Positions 54,567-63,246 are shown, numbered from the stretch's first letter. The stretch is DNA of 64,000 nucleotides from Ktedonospora formicarum (GCF_016587355.1 NZ_BNJF01000001.1:1-64000), one strand, 5' to 3'. Notes: generated by a model not told the origin, from the sequence alone. Made by a program: numbers and translations.

Positions 54567-55181
54567 CTACCTGATAGAGACTTCCTGGTAGCGCATGAGA
54601 GAAAGCACACCCGTACGCAGGGTGGAAATCAACGAAGGATCATTGCGCCCTTTGGATAAAAGGACTACACCCTCGAAATAGGCCAGGAGTGCCTGTGCGG
54701 TGGTAACCGTATCCAGGAATGCAGGCACTTCTCCTTGCGCCTTCGCATCTGTGAGCATACGTTCAAAATAAGTGAGCCACGCTCGAAAGAAGCCCTCAAC
54801 ACGCGCACGAATTAACTCATCTTGCGTGCTCATCTCTAGTGTCAAATTGCCAGCCGGACACCCGCGCATAAAACCATCTGCCTGCTTCTGAGCCTGCTGC
54901 CGCTCTAATGTGAGATCGAAGAAGCGTAGCAGCCGCTCATGCGGAGGAAGGTTATTGAAAAAGGCTGGTTTCAACACATCTTGCTCAAACCATTGCCACT
55001 GGCTCTCAATAGCAACCAGAACCAACTCTTGCTTTGAGGAGAAAAAATGGTAGAAGCTACTCTTCGTCACGCCAGCGGCGGCACATAACTCATCCACACT
55101 CACCCCTTTATAGCTATGGGCAAAGATAACATTTCGCGCCGCCTCAATCAGCCGTTCTCTTGCATCGCTTGATCGCCCCAT
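54567..55181 (-). CDS. TetR/AcrR-family transcriptional regulator
   Basis: A 204-residue repressor. The N-terminal HTH is canonical (RERLIEAARNVIFAHSYKGV, then SVDELCAAAGVTKSSFYHFF SSKQELV). The ligand domain has the long helices typical of the TetR_C (AcrR/YcdC-like) group (MRGCPAGNLTLEMS, TAQALLAYFEGVVLLSKG). I start it at the ATG 55181 (MGRSSDARERL), since the extension to 55265 adds a divergent hydrophobic stretch and covers the operator. Operators with identical arms lie 28 bases upstream of its start and upstream of fabF, strongly suggesting autoregulation and control of fabF. The effector, perhaps an acyl or xenobiotic compound, is unknown. Confidence 0.92.
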   Translation of the reverse strand: MGRSSDARERLIEAARNVIFAHSYKGVSVDELCAAAGVTKSSFYHFFSSKQELVLVAIESQWQWFEQDVLKPAFFNNLPPHERLLRFFDLTLERQQAQKQADGFMRGCPAGNLTLEMSTQDELIRARVEGFFRAWLTYFERMLTDAKAQGEVPAFLDTVTTAQALLAYFEGVVLLSKGRNDPSLISTLRTGVLSLMRYQEVSIR

Positions 55182-55208
55182 GGCGGCCCTCCCATTTGCA
55201 CTCTTTTT

Positions 55209-55232
55209 ATTGTGGACTACTTCGTCCACAAT
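55209..55232. promoter_or_regulatory. TetR-type operator upstream of the tetR gene
   Basis: A perfect inverted repeat ATTGTGGAC-TACTTC-GTCCACAAT, 28 bases before the tetR ATG. It matches the fabF operator at 54525-54548 in arms and 6-base spacer, supporting binding by the same dimeric regulator. Confidence 0.8.
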
Positions 55233-55435
55233 ATCACAAAAGCCTGCAAAAGTAAAGGACATCAATGGAGGTCAAAAGACAACCCTGGCATTTGAATGTT
55301 CGAGCATGTCCTTCTTGCATGAGCAAAGAGGTAAAGCCACCAAATCGAGCCCGGAGTTGCCCCATTTGAGCACAATGTAGTATCATCTTAACCTGATCTT
55401 GTCCCCTATCCATCTCAATGAGCAAGAGGAAAGCA

Positions 55436-55987
55436 ATGAACAATATATTCGTTATAACGAGCAATAAATATAAACTTCGTGAAATCACTACCCTGATACC
55501 TGCTATTCAAGGATTTGACATAGATCTTCCAGAAATTCAAGAGACTGATGCACACGCGGTCATACTCGCCAAACTTACTGAGGCTCAAAAACACCTACCA
55601 GCGGACGCCATTATTGTAGAGGATACATCACTCTATATCGATGCCATGAATGGACTCCCAGGCCCATTAGCCAAGTGGTTTGTCAAATCCATCGGGATTG
55701 AGGGCATATATGCCCTGACTGAAACATTCAAGAGTGCCGCAGCGACCGCACAAACGCTCATTGGCTATGCGGAGGTGGATGGAAGTGTCCATTTCTTCGA
55801 AGGAACTATAAAAGGAACAATAGTCCCGCCACGGGGTACGGATGGCTTTGGTTGGGATGCGGTATTTCAGCCAGAAGGCTCTGAAAAAACGTTTGCAGAG
55901 ATGGCGCTAGCCGAAAAGAGTCAGTACAGCATGAGAAAAATAGCGCTTGAAGGTCTACAGCACTACCTTTCCACAAACATTCTTTAA
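55436..55987 (+). CDS. Non-canonical purine NTP pyrophosphatase (Ham1/RdgB family)
   Basis: A 183-residue house-cleaning nucleotidase. Motifs: IFVITSNKYKLREI (substrate-binding T/SxNxxK), AIIVEDTSLYIDAMNGLPGP (metal-binding VEDTSL in place of the commoner VEDSGL), AKWFVKSIG, and PRGTDGFGWDAVFQPEGSEK with the FGWD and later MALAEKSQYSMRKIAL (S-R) signature. It hydrolyses dITP/XTP-type nucleotides to monophosphates, preventing their incorporation. AAGAGGAAAGCA precedes the ATG at 55436; the GTG/ATG-like codons upstream add six residues without a better site. Divergent from tetR. Confidence 0.88.
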   Translation: MNNIFVITSNKYKLREITTLIPAIQGFDIDLPEIQETDAHAVILAKLTEAQKHLPADAIIVEDTSLYIDAMNGLPGPLAKWFVKSIGIEGIYALTETFKSAAATAQTLIGYAEVDGSVHFFEGTIKGTIVPPRGTDGFGWDAVFQPEGSEKTFAEMALAEKSQYSMRKIALEGLQHYLSTNIL

Positions 55988-56110
55988 AAAGCGTTGGCAT
56001 TGCTCTAAATAATCACTATCAGTTAGAGCAATGCCTGCTCCTCTTTAAAGCCAATTAACAACAGGGCAACCCATGCCCTGGACCTACAATAATTGATACA
56101 GTGCATGGGT

Positions 56111-56269
56111 TTAACGGAGTAGCCATCCAATAATGATAAAAAGAATCCCGCCCCCGAGGATGTAAAACGCAGGCGCATAGCTTACTGTGTTTGGGCTTAT
56201 GAGAAAATATAATCCGACAATGATAGCGACAATGCCTAATGCAAGGATACGTACTCCACCAACTCTCAC
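56111..56269 (-). CDS. Small two-TM membrane protein, 52 aa
   Basis: A GTG-started frame with AAGGAG 8 bases upstream: RVGGVRILALGIVAIIVGLY, then FLISPNTVSYAPAFYILGGG, then ILFIIIGWLLR and TAA. Two hydrophobic helices with a short polar loop. The excellent ribosome binding site and clean hydrophobic pattern make it a real gene despite its size. I recognise the style (short DUF-type membrane peptides) but not a named family. Single gene between Ham1 and a glycosidase. Confidence 0.7.
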   Translation of the reverse strand: MRVGGVRILALGIVAIIVGLYFLISPNTVSYAPAFYILGGGILFIIIGWLLR

Positions 56270-56566
56270 GCGTTGTACTCCTTATGCTTTCCATTCTATG
56301 GAACGACTCTGTATGAACTTGTGATCCCCAAACGTGATGATGACAATAATAGATGCAAGCACACAGATATGCAAGCAGAATGGAATATACTCAGAGCCTT
56401 TGCAGGAGAGTATTTCAGATGTGTGGCAAAGCAGAAAAAATGTCACGGAAAAGTTCATCCAAAGGTATCAAGCCCGGATGAACTTCCGTGACAACAGATT
56501 AAGTAATGCTGGAAAGCGAGCGCCCCTCAATTCTCATTAGGAATTACGATCTCTTATGAGCAAGCG
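56270..56566. other. Intergenic with long inverted repeat
   Basis: No supported gene; 68-72 codon plus-strand frames here lack ribosome binding sites. The feature of note is the inverted repeat at 56441-56493. Confidence 0.35.
56441..56493. terminator. Long hairpin downstream of the glycosidase gene
   Basis: TGTCACGGAAAAGTTCATCC pairs with GGATGAACTTCCGTGACA (18 pairs with a two-base bulge) around a 15-base loop. It starts ~75 bases past the glycosidase stop on the minus strand and could end its transcript. There is no T-run, so factor-dependent termination or RNA protection is also possible. Confidence 0.45.
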
Positions 56567-58030
56567 TTATGCATGCAGCAATGCGTTCTCTTCCAGGAAT
56601 ACTGGCGTGAGTGAGACTGAAAGGTGGACATGACCATGAGAGATCTGTATTGGAATTTCATTACCAAACACATCAATAGCATGAGCCTGTGATGAGGGCC
56701 ACTTCCATGACCATGCAATGGCGGGTTCATCTTCGCCAGAAAAGGTATCACGACGCTCCCAGACAATATACAAGGGGCCTCGCTCCAGCCTCTCGACTTC
56801 AAAGAGGTAGAGGGTTGGGCGTTCAGGAACATAAACCTTGCGAACATGCTCAAAGCCACCAAGCATATTCATAAAGAGGCGAAATGTCTCAGCAGCAGGA
56901 TAAAGATCCTTAAACATACCGTCTTCATAGGCGATCAACTTATACTTATCAAAGAGCATATGCATTAAGTTGGCACGGTCAACCATAGGATTCGCGAGAT
57001 TCCAGCAGAGCATTTTCTGAACACCTGCTGAAAGCGCAAGCACACAACGCGTAACAACTTCTCGACAATTGATGCGATGACGTTTTTGCTCTAGTTCGGG
57101 AGCACACCCATCCATAAACATTTGGGTCTGCGGCGGTAGCGTCTCCCTCTTTTCATATAACTCAGTGATAGCATCCCGTTGCGTCGCAAGTGACAGAGAA
57201 TTTTCCTGTGGGGCTTCCATCATCTTCATGAAGATAGCTTGCAGAATGGGAAGATTCTCCGCGAAATTGAAGAAACTAGGGCCATTGTACTCACCGCAGA
57301 AGATGGGTTTCTCGTATCCATGTGCACTCATATACTGTCGGATAGCATTGATATTTTCCGGGATGGCATAGAGGTCGCCATAGAGATGGATGTCAAAGGC
57401 ATCGAAATCATAGGCACATTCCTGTAATAGATAGAGAAAAAAATCGCGTTCAGCCTGGGTATCAGCCGACTGGGCATCTGGGGACACATAAAAGGTATCG
57501 ACTGCCCCTGCCAGAACCACAGTAGCATCAGGATCAGCACCCTTGACAGCGCGAGAAAACACTTTCAGATGGCTCGCGTACTCTTCAGCGGTACCTTGCC
57601 AGAGCAAGGGGTTGGTTGGCTCATTCTCACTTTGCCAGTAACGAACGCGCCCCTTACAGTGTGCGACTAAAGTTGAGACAAAACGCTCATAATCTTCAGG
57701 GTCAATGGCTGGAGAGGGAGGCTGAAAACCAGTCGCCTGGCGCGTCGCCCACAAAGAACTGGAATGCAACGTAATCCACGCTTCGTCTGAAGGCCCCAAT
57801 TGTTCCAGGAAGGTATCGACCACCTCCCAGGTGAAGTGATCTCGCTCAGGTTCTACCTGATTCCAGAACAGAAAGAGCCTGACCAATCCCACTCCCAGGC
57901 GATGGATCTGTGGCATAAACACATCTGCTTTGGTCCCCATATACCCATAGAGAGGTCCTCGCACAATACCAAAGTGATGGTCTCTCCCATCTGTCATAGC
58001 ATACTCTTGTGAATGGTAATCTTGATGCAT
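56567..58030 (-). CDS. Clan GH-A beta-glycosidase-like protein
   Basis: A 487-residue TIM-barrel glycosidase without signal peptide. Features: VGLVRLFLFWNQVEPERDHF (beta-strand 2 region), WITLHSSSLWATRQATGFQP, the acid/base in RYWQSENEPTNP (NEP at the end of strand 4), DIHLYGDLYAIP (strand 6) and the nucleophile in KPIFCGEYNGPSF (strand 7). These are clan GH-A landmarks (GH5/GH39-like) with both catalytic glutamates. A C-terminal beta domain follows (RGPLYIVWERRDTFSGEDEP). AAGGAAG precedes the ATG at 58030. The gene starts 148 bases downstream of LuxR regulator 3 on the same strand and is its obvious candidate target. Sugar specificity unknown. Confidence 0.83.
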   Translation of the reverse strand: MHQDYHSQEYAMTDGRDHHFGIVRGPLYGYMGTKADVFMPQIHRLGVGLVRLFLFWNQVEPERDHFTWEVVDTFLEQLGPSDEAWITLHSSSLWATRQATGFQPPSPAIDPEDYERFVSTLVAHCKGRVRYWQSENEPTNPLLWQGTAEEYASHLKVFSRAVKGADPDATVVLAGAVDTFYVSPDAQSADTQAERDFFLYLLQECAYDFDAFDIHLYGDLYAIPENINAIRQYMSAHGYEKPIFCGEYNGPSFFNFAENLPILQAIFMKMMEAPQENSLSLATQRDAITELYEKRETLPPQTQMFMDGCAPELEQKRHRINCREVVTRCVLALSAGVQKMLCWNLANPMVDRANLMHMLFDKYKLIAYEDGMFKDLYPAAETFRLFMNMLGGFEHVRKVYVPERPTLYLFEVERLERGPLYIVWERRDTFSGEDEPAIAWSWKWPSSQAHAIDVFGNEIPIQISHGHVHLSVSLTPVFLEENALLHA

Positions 58031-58177
58031 TTGTGCTCTTCCTTACTCACAATACTTCTACAAACCCACGCTTTCTCAAGCGTCCGATGAGAGTATAGAA
58101 GGCAGGGAGAGGGGAGCACATCCTCCTATTGGGTGGTTCCATGGGTGGTATAGAAAAAAGGAAAGTGTGAGCTAGCA

Positions 58178-61100
58178 CTATGTCAATAGATGCTTCCCAA
58201 CCTCGTATGCCTGCAAACGATTGTTTACCCCTAACTTATGATAAAGATGTTTGACATGATCCTTGACGGTATTGATTGATATAACCAGTTCATTCGCGAT
58301 TTCCTGGTTGGTATATCCGGCAACCAGGAGTCGTAAGACACGTCGCTCTTGCGGAGAAAGTGGTTCAAATGGGCGCGGATCAAAGAGCGAAGGGGTAGAA
58401 GTGCGCGCCTCGCCTGGAGCCATAAGGGATTTCAAAAGCGACTGTCCATAAGAACGCAATACTTTTTCGCGAATACCAGGGAGAAGGGAACAAAACAAGT
58501 TAATTAGAGATGCACCCTCCAAAAGGAAGACGAGGCGAAATCCTTCATGGTGAGCTTGAGAGAGGGCCTGCTGAAGCCACCGTTGAGACACTTCCGGTTG
58601 TTTGTTAGCAGCGTACGCGAAAGCGAGAAGGATCTGAATCTCGATTTGCCCACGCGCATACTGCTTCTCCCGCACGATTGGGAGCAATTGCTCAAGCAGC
58701 AAGATGGCAGCTTTGGTCTCTCCTTGCGCAAAATGAAGACGTGCCTGAAGGATATCTCTCTTTGTCCGCTGAATAGAGGATAGCGTCGCATCCAGGCTAT
58801 CTAGTTTGGTCAGGCTGCGTCCCGCCGCAAGACAATCACCTGCTGCGAGATGAAGGCGAGCCTGTAAGATCAATACCTCGGGAATGAGGTCTTTTGCCTC
58901 CGCATTCGAGGTGACGTACAGATGAACCAGGAGCGTCGCAAGCTGATGCAAGGCTGTGGTCACCTGCCCTTGAGCCATGTACAGAAAAGCCTGGGTGTAC
59001 TTGCAATGTTCACTGGCTCCTCGCGCTGACGAATCCAACAGTTCCTGAGCCCGGTTACAATACTGTTCAGCGGCTTTAAGATCGTTCCATTCCATAGACA
59101 GTTGAGCCTGGCCGAGGAGAGCCCGTGCATGGTCCTCGCTATTTTCCTGCGAACCAGCCACGGAGAGAGTCAGCCGGAAATATTCACTTGCCTGGTACAG
59201 TTCGCCCATGGCTGTACAGACAGTACCTAGCCTCAAATAAATTTCGCTTAGGAACTGACGACTGGGCATCCGCTGGCACAGCGCAAGCGCTTCTAGTAGC
59301 AACCGTTGGGCCTCATCAAAGCGTCCCTGATGCATAGCATCTGAGCCAACAATTCCCAAGCTGATGATATACCACTCCCATGTGCCTGCTGGTAAGACTT
59401 CTATATCAGAGTGAGCATCCGCATCAGAGTGAGCATCCGCATCAGAGTGAGCATCCTCGAAAAAGGTCAACGCGTTCATAGCATGTGCCACAGCCTCACG
59501 CTGAGAATGATGAATAAGGAGTACGCGGAGAGCACGAAAGGCAGAGATTACCCCAACCCACGAACGTTTCCCCATATGGAGCCAGGCCTCTTCAGCCTTG
59601 TGAAGCAAGGCATTGATACGCTGCATTCTTTCCTGGGATGGAAGATTCTGCTCATCCTGGAATTGAAGAATAGTAGCCATATAGAGACAGAGAGCCGGGT
59701 GGGCCTCCACAACGACATCTGGGAGTTGGTCTAGCCATCCCTTCAGGATGGGCAAATCATACCGTTGTCTACCTACACCTAGCTGTTCTATCAACACAAC
59801 CGCCCTTTGATTGTCTTGAGAGCTCAGAGCCATGTCGATAGCCTCCTCAAGCAATCCATGTTGCTCATACCAGAGACTTGCCTGATGTGAAAGAACAGAG
59901 AGCGCCTCTTCGCCCAGGCGTCGCCGGGCCTCGACATACAAGACCGAAGCCCAGAGAGAATGATAGCGATACCATGACTCGACTTCGTCTAGCGCTTCCA
60001 GGAAAAGTCCCGCACGTTCGAGCATTTCCAGAAGAGAAGAGCTATCCTGTTGATCAGTCACAACATCACATAGAGGACCTGTCAGTCGGGGCAGCATACT
60101 TGTCTGGAGTAAGAAGAGTTGTAGTGGGGCGGGTTGGTTTTCCAGGATCTCGCTCACAAAATAGTCAAGCAACTGCTGATTATAGGTGTCGAGGTGCGCC
60201 CCTCCATATAGTGTAGTCAAGTAATGCTCAACATTCACGGAGATTTCTTGGGCAGCCAGACACAGCAGGCGAAGGCCAGCAGCCCATCCATGCAGAAGAA
60301 CCTCCACCTGAGAGATTGTTGAATCAGAGGGCACCGAGCCCATCATTTGGCGCAGAAAGGTTGCGGTTTCGAGCAGAGAGAAGCGAAGATCGGTTGAAGA
60401 GAACTCTTGTACAGTGCCCTGTCCTCGCCAGCGTGTCAGAGGAAATGGCGGCTCATTCCTCGTCAAAAGGATCATATGATACTGTGGAGGAAGGTGATCA
60501 AGAAAAAAGGCCAGAGAATCATGAACGCGAGATTCTGTAATCAGATGATATTCATCAAGAACCACTATACCAGGGCCTTCCTGGGCCGTAAGATCATTGA
60601 GAAGACTGGTAAGGATACTTTGGAGAGAAAGAAGGGCAAATGGTGGCTGATACATTGAGAGCAGGAGTCCAAGTGCAGTTTGCCCAAGCCCTTGCTGCCG
60701 ACGCTGACAGGCACCAATGAGAGAGCGCCAAAAATGAATGGGATCATTGTCGTTCTCTTCTAATGTTACCCAGATGGCGGGCAACTGGCGCTTCGCTAGC
60801 CAGGCATTAATTAAGGTTGTTTTGCCGAAACCTGCGGATGCCCAAACCAATGTGCATTGAAAGGCTTGCCAGGTATCGAGCCTGGTAAAAAGATGGGAGC
60901 GTTCTACCAGCGTAAGCGGGAGGCGAGGAGGATGGAAACGGGAGATAAGCATGGGCGCAGAGGATGAGGGAGGGGAAGATGGTGGCAATACGACGTCTTG
61001 AGAAGGTGCAGGCAGAAGAAACTGTTGAGCCACATCCTCTAAATGCGAAAGCGAGAGATCTGCCGTTCGCCCCAGGTAGCGCTTGAGGGTTCGCCTCTGA

Positions 61101-61333
61101 AAAGAACGATAGCCGTACCAGTAAGGACCGTTCTTCCGCACCTGTTCTTTACGAACTGTGTAGCGCATGCCCGACCGGCTATGAAAGGCAAAGGAAGAAA
61201 TGTCCTCTAACCAGGCAGACCAGGCTGATTTGTTAGAGGGAATGTGTTTTAGATTGGCATCGTCAGGCCCAGAAAGCTCATAAGCCTGCGCATCCTGAGA
61301 CCAATAGACCAGATATGTTGACCGCCTGGGCAT
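58178..61333 (-). CDS. LuxR-family, MalT-like ATP-dependent regulator 3
   Basis: A 1051-residue STAND-type regulator, third paralogue in the window. The N-terminal domain contains PYWYGYRSFQRRTLKRYLGR. P-loop ASAGFGKTTLINAWL near 168; Walker B-like GIVVLDEYHLI near 260. TPR-like arm, then LuxR HTH LSPQERRVLRLLVAGYTNQE, SINTVKDHVKHLYHKLGVNN. Inside the arm an 18-bp tandem repeat (59404-59460) gives three AHSDAD units, a low-complexity insertion absent from the paralogues. GAAGGGA precedes the ATG. The promoter shares the 48-bp TTACCTAA arm layout with regulator 2. The glycosidase gene follows directly and is the probable target, in keeping with MalT's role in sugar metabolism. The inducer is unknown. 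Confidence 0.92.
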   Translation of the reverse strand: MPRRSTYLVYWSQDAQAYELSGPDDANLKHIPSNKSAWSAWLEDISSFAFHSRSGMRYTVRKEQVRKNGPYWYGYRSFQRRTLKRYLGRTADLSLSHLEDVAQQFLLPAPSQDVVLPPSSPPSSSAPMLISRFHPPRLPLTLVERSHLFTRLDTWQAFQCTLVWASAGFGKTTLINAWLAKRQLPAIWVTLEENDNDPIHFWRSLIGACQRRQQGLGQTALGLLLSMYQPPFALLSLQSILTSLLNDLTAQEGPGIVVLDEYHLITESRVHDSLAFFLDHLPPQYHMILLTRNEPPFPLTRWRGQGTVQEFSSTDLRFSLLETATFLRQMMGSVPSDSTISQVEVLLHGWAAGLRLLCLAAQEISVNVEHYLTTLYGGAHLDTYNQQLLDYFVSEILENQPAPLQLFLLQTSMLPRLTGPLCDVVTDQQDSSSLLEMLERAGLFLEALDEVESWYRYHSLWASVLYVEARRRLGEEALSVLSHQASLWYEQHGLLEEAIDMALSSQDNQRAVVLIEQLGVGRQRYDLPILKGWLDQLPDVVVEAHPALCLYMATILQFQDEQNLPSQERMQRINALLHKAEEAWLHMGKRSWVGVISAFRALRVLLIHHSQREAVAHAMNALTFFEDAHSDADAHSDADAHSDIEVLPAGTWEWYIISLGIVGSDAMHQGRFDEAQRLLLEALALCQRMPSRQFLSEIYLRLGTVCTAMGELYQASEYFRLTLSVAGSQENSEDHARALLGQAQLSMEWNDLKAAEQYCNRAQELLDSSARGASEHCKYTQAFLYMAQGQVTTALHQLATLLVHLYVTSNAEAKDLIPEVLILQARLHLAAGDCLAAGRSLTKLDSLDATLSSIQRTKRDILQARLHFAQGETKAAILLLEQLLPIVREKQYARGQIEIQILLAFAYAANKQPEVSQRWLQQALSQAHHEGFRLVFLLEGASLINLFCSLLPGIREKVLRSYGQSLLKSLMAPGEARTSTPSLFDPRPFEPLSPQERRVLRLLVAGYTNQEIANELVISINTVKDHVKHLYHKLGVNNRLQAYEVGKHLLT

Positions 61334-61369
61334 AGTAGATCCCTTCGAACGAAAAGAGGGTATAATATA

Positions 61370-61425
61370 TTACCTAATAAGCGTTCTTTGTGGCAAAGTA
61401 TAGCACAGGGACCACTTTTAGGTAA
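61370..61425 (-). promoter_or_regulatory. Promoter of LuxR regulator 3 with TTACCTAA arm pair
   Basis: TTACCTAA at 61370-61377 and TTAGGTAA at 61418-61425, 48 bp apart start to start. On the minus strand TTACCT is the -35 and TATACT (61397-61402) the -10 with a 17-base spacer. The second arm lies downstream of the start site. Same architecture as 47293-47348. Confidence 0.72.
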
Positions 61426-61560
61426 TAACAAACCCACTCAGGAAAGGAAGTATCTTCCCTAGCATAGAAAAATAAGATAGGGACACATATTCTACCAACA
61501 TTGGCTTTAAGGTTCACTACGAATGCAAAACATGTAATAACGGGATAAGAGAGACAGAGC

Positions 61561-62016
61561 ATGAGTGAGAAAACACCTCAAACGACACGAGAATACCTGA
61601 CCACTCCTGGCAAAGGACATGTGACCCTGCTTATTAGTTTCCGCCGCAATGGTGCAGGCGTCGGAACCCCGGTAAGTACGGTCGCCTCGCATGACAAACT
61701 CTATTTTATGACGGCGGCGGAGACCTGGAAGGCAAAGCGCCTCGCTCACAATCCACACGTCACACTCGCACCAGGCAACCGCAAAGGGGGGGCACTTGGT
61801 CCGACGATTGAAGGCACAGCGCGCCGCCTATATACAGAGGAAGCAAAACGCGCACGTGGAATCTTGCGTATCGGCATCCTGGGACACTTCTTCAGCTTCA
61901 TCTTTGACCGCAAATACCCGGGCGAGCAAACTGCTGTGTATGAAATCGTGCTGGACGAGAGAGACGCCGACATAAAGAATGAAGTCATTGAGAAAGAGCA
62001 ACCTGCACGATCCTAA
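61561..62016 (+). CDS. PPOX-class (pyridoxamine-phosphate-oxidase-like, F420/FMN) protein
   Basis: A 151-residue split beta-barrel flavin- or F420-binding protein. The pattern REYLTTPGKGHVTLLISFRR, then GTPVSTVASHDKLYFMTAAE (GTPV in strand 2), TWKAKRLAHNPHVTLAPGNR (the K-A/R-L..NP.V.L hallmark of this class) and EGTARRLYTEE matches the PPOX class F420-dependent family. These are small cytosolic reductases or cofactor-binding proteins; substrate unknown. The ATG follows GAGAGACAGAGC. It converges with the MBL-fold gene and is divergent from LuxR regulator 3. Confidence 0.88.
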   Translation: MSEKTPQTTREYLTTPGKGHVTLLISFRRNGAGVGTPVSTVASHDKLYFMTAAETWKAKRLAHNPHVTLAPGNRKGGALGPTIEGTARRLYTEEAKRARGILRIGILGHFFSFIFDRKYPGEQTAVYEIVLDERDADIKNEVIEKEQPARS

Positions 62017-62128
62017 ACAGGATCAAGGTAGCCAGCAGGCAAGGAACCAAAAAGGAGACAATAGCAATTACCAAACATTTACGGCACGCGCTTTTCCCGT
62101 GTATCAGTTAAAAGCGCATGCCGCAAAT

Positions 62129-62884
62129 CTATTCACCAAAGATCAGAACTTCGCCGTCTTGTGGGATAAAGAGTTGGTCACTGCGAATGCGGTGCTCCCT
62201 GGCAACAGCAAAGAGGTCCCTTCGGGAAACGGTGGCATGATCGAGCGAATCCATATGTGTCGCGATCACAACGCTTTCCGGTGCCCTCTGACAAACAGTC
62301 ATTGTCTGTTGCGCATCCATCACGATCAGCGTACTCTTTCGCCATACGGCACCACAGGAGTGTGTCACAATGATGGACGGATGCTCCCGTTCGATGGTGT
62401 CTTCCACCACCTCACACCAGATGGTATCCCCGGCCCAATACAAACTCGGCTCCTGCTCATGTTGAAAGAGGAAACCAGAAACCTGACCCATTTCAGACGA
62501 GACCTCACCACTGCCATGCTGACCATCGGTACGAGTAATCTGAATAGATTTCCAGAGTATAGAGTGAGTTATGGGACTCACATTCTGGAAGCCATATGTA
62601 GAAAGCGTCGTTTCGTCGCCGGGTTGACAAAAAATCGGCATATCCTTTGAGAGAAGACTTTGGGCAACAGCATCGAAATGATCAGAATGCAGGTGAGAAA
62701 TCACGACCATCTCGCAATCAGCAAGAACCTCTTGAGGGGAACAGGGAAGATCTACCAATGGATTAGGGGAAGCACCAGTGAAAGACGGCATGGTATGCTT
62801 TGCGGCCAGATAAGGATCAATAAGAAAGGTATGCCCTGCATAAGTGATTCGGAGGGTTGCGCTCCGAATAAGTTGTATTCGCAT
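62129..62884 (-). CDS. MBL-fold metal-dependent hydrolase (UlaG/YtnP-like)
   Basis: A 251-residue metallo-beta-lactamase-fold protein. From the ATG at 62884, chosen because AAAGGGG lies 6 bases upstream, it reads MRIQLIRSATLRITYAGHTF and LIDPYLA (family DP motif). The dinuclear site follows: EMVVISHLHSDHFDAVAQSL (HxHxDH), SLYWAGDTIW (Asp ligand) and VVIATHMDSLDHATVSR (terminal His). The arrangement matches the UlaG-type/L-ascorbate-6-phosphate lactonase-like group of cytosolic hydrolases. An upstream extension to 62911 is possible but has no site. Substrate unknown. Convergent with the PPOX gene. Confidence 0.9.
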   Translation of the reverse strand: MRIQLIRSATLRITYAGHTFLIDPYLAAKHTMPSFTGASPNPLVDLPCSPQEVLADCEMVVISHLHSDHFDAVAQSLLSKDMPIFCQPGDETTLSTYGFQNVSPITHSILWKSIQITRTDGQHGSGEVSSEMGQVSGFLFQHEQEPSLYWAGDTIWCEVVEDTIEREHPSIIVTHSCGAVWRKSTLIVMDAQQTMTVCQRAPESVVIATHMDSLDHATVSRRDLFAVAREHRIRSDQLFIPQDGEVLIFGE

Positions 62885-63246
62885 ATAAGCCCCTTTGCTT
62901 CGTAAAACCACTTCTCATATCATTGAACCTAACGATCATACACCGCCCACTGCCCAGTTCAGTATCACTTTGCCTCTATTGTATCACTCGTAGTATATAT
63001 ATTTTTTAGGAAATTATTGCCCGAAAAGATGTCAAAAATTGTCGAGCGCGACATTTGTCTGGACCATTTGACATGAATTGCGAACAGATGGGGGGCATCA
63101 AACAAGTTGCGAAGGAAGTACTACTCATCAACCAATATAAATGGTGTATCAGTAGCTAAGGTTATCTTGCTATGCGATAATACAGTTTGCACAAAGGAGT
63201 TCGTTTTCTCTGTACATTCTCATAATGAAATGGGAGATACTATTTG
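62885..63246. other. Intergenic between divergent genes
   Basis: No gene. Near 63029-63075 the sequence has several GTC/GAC half-sites (GTCAAAAATTGTCGAGCGCG, then ACATTTGTC and TTTGACA) that could be regulatory. Promoters of the MBL and glycosidase genes should lie here. Confidence 0.35.
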
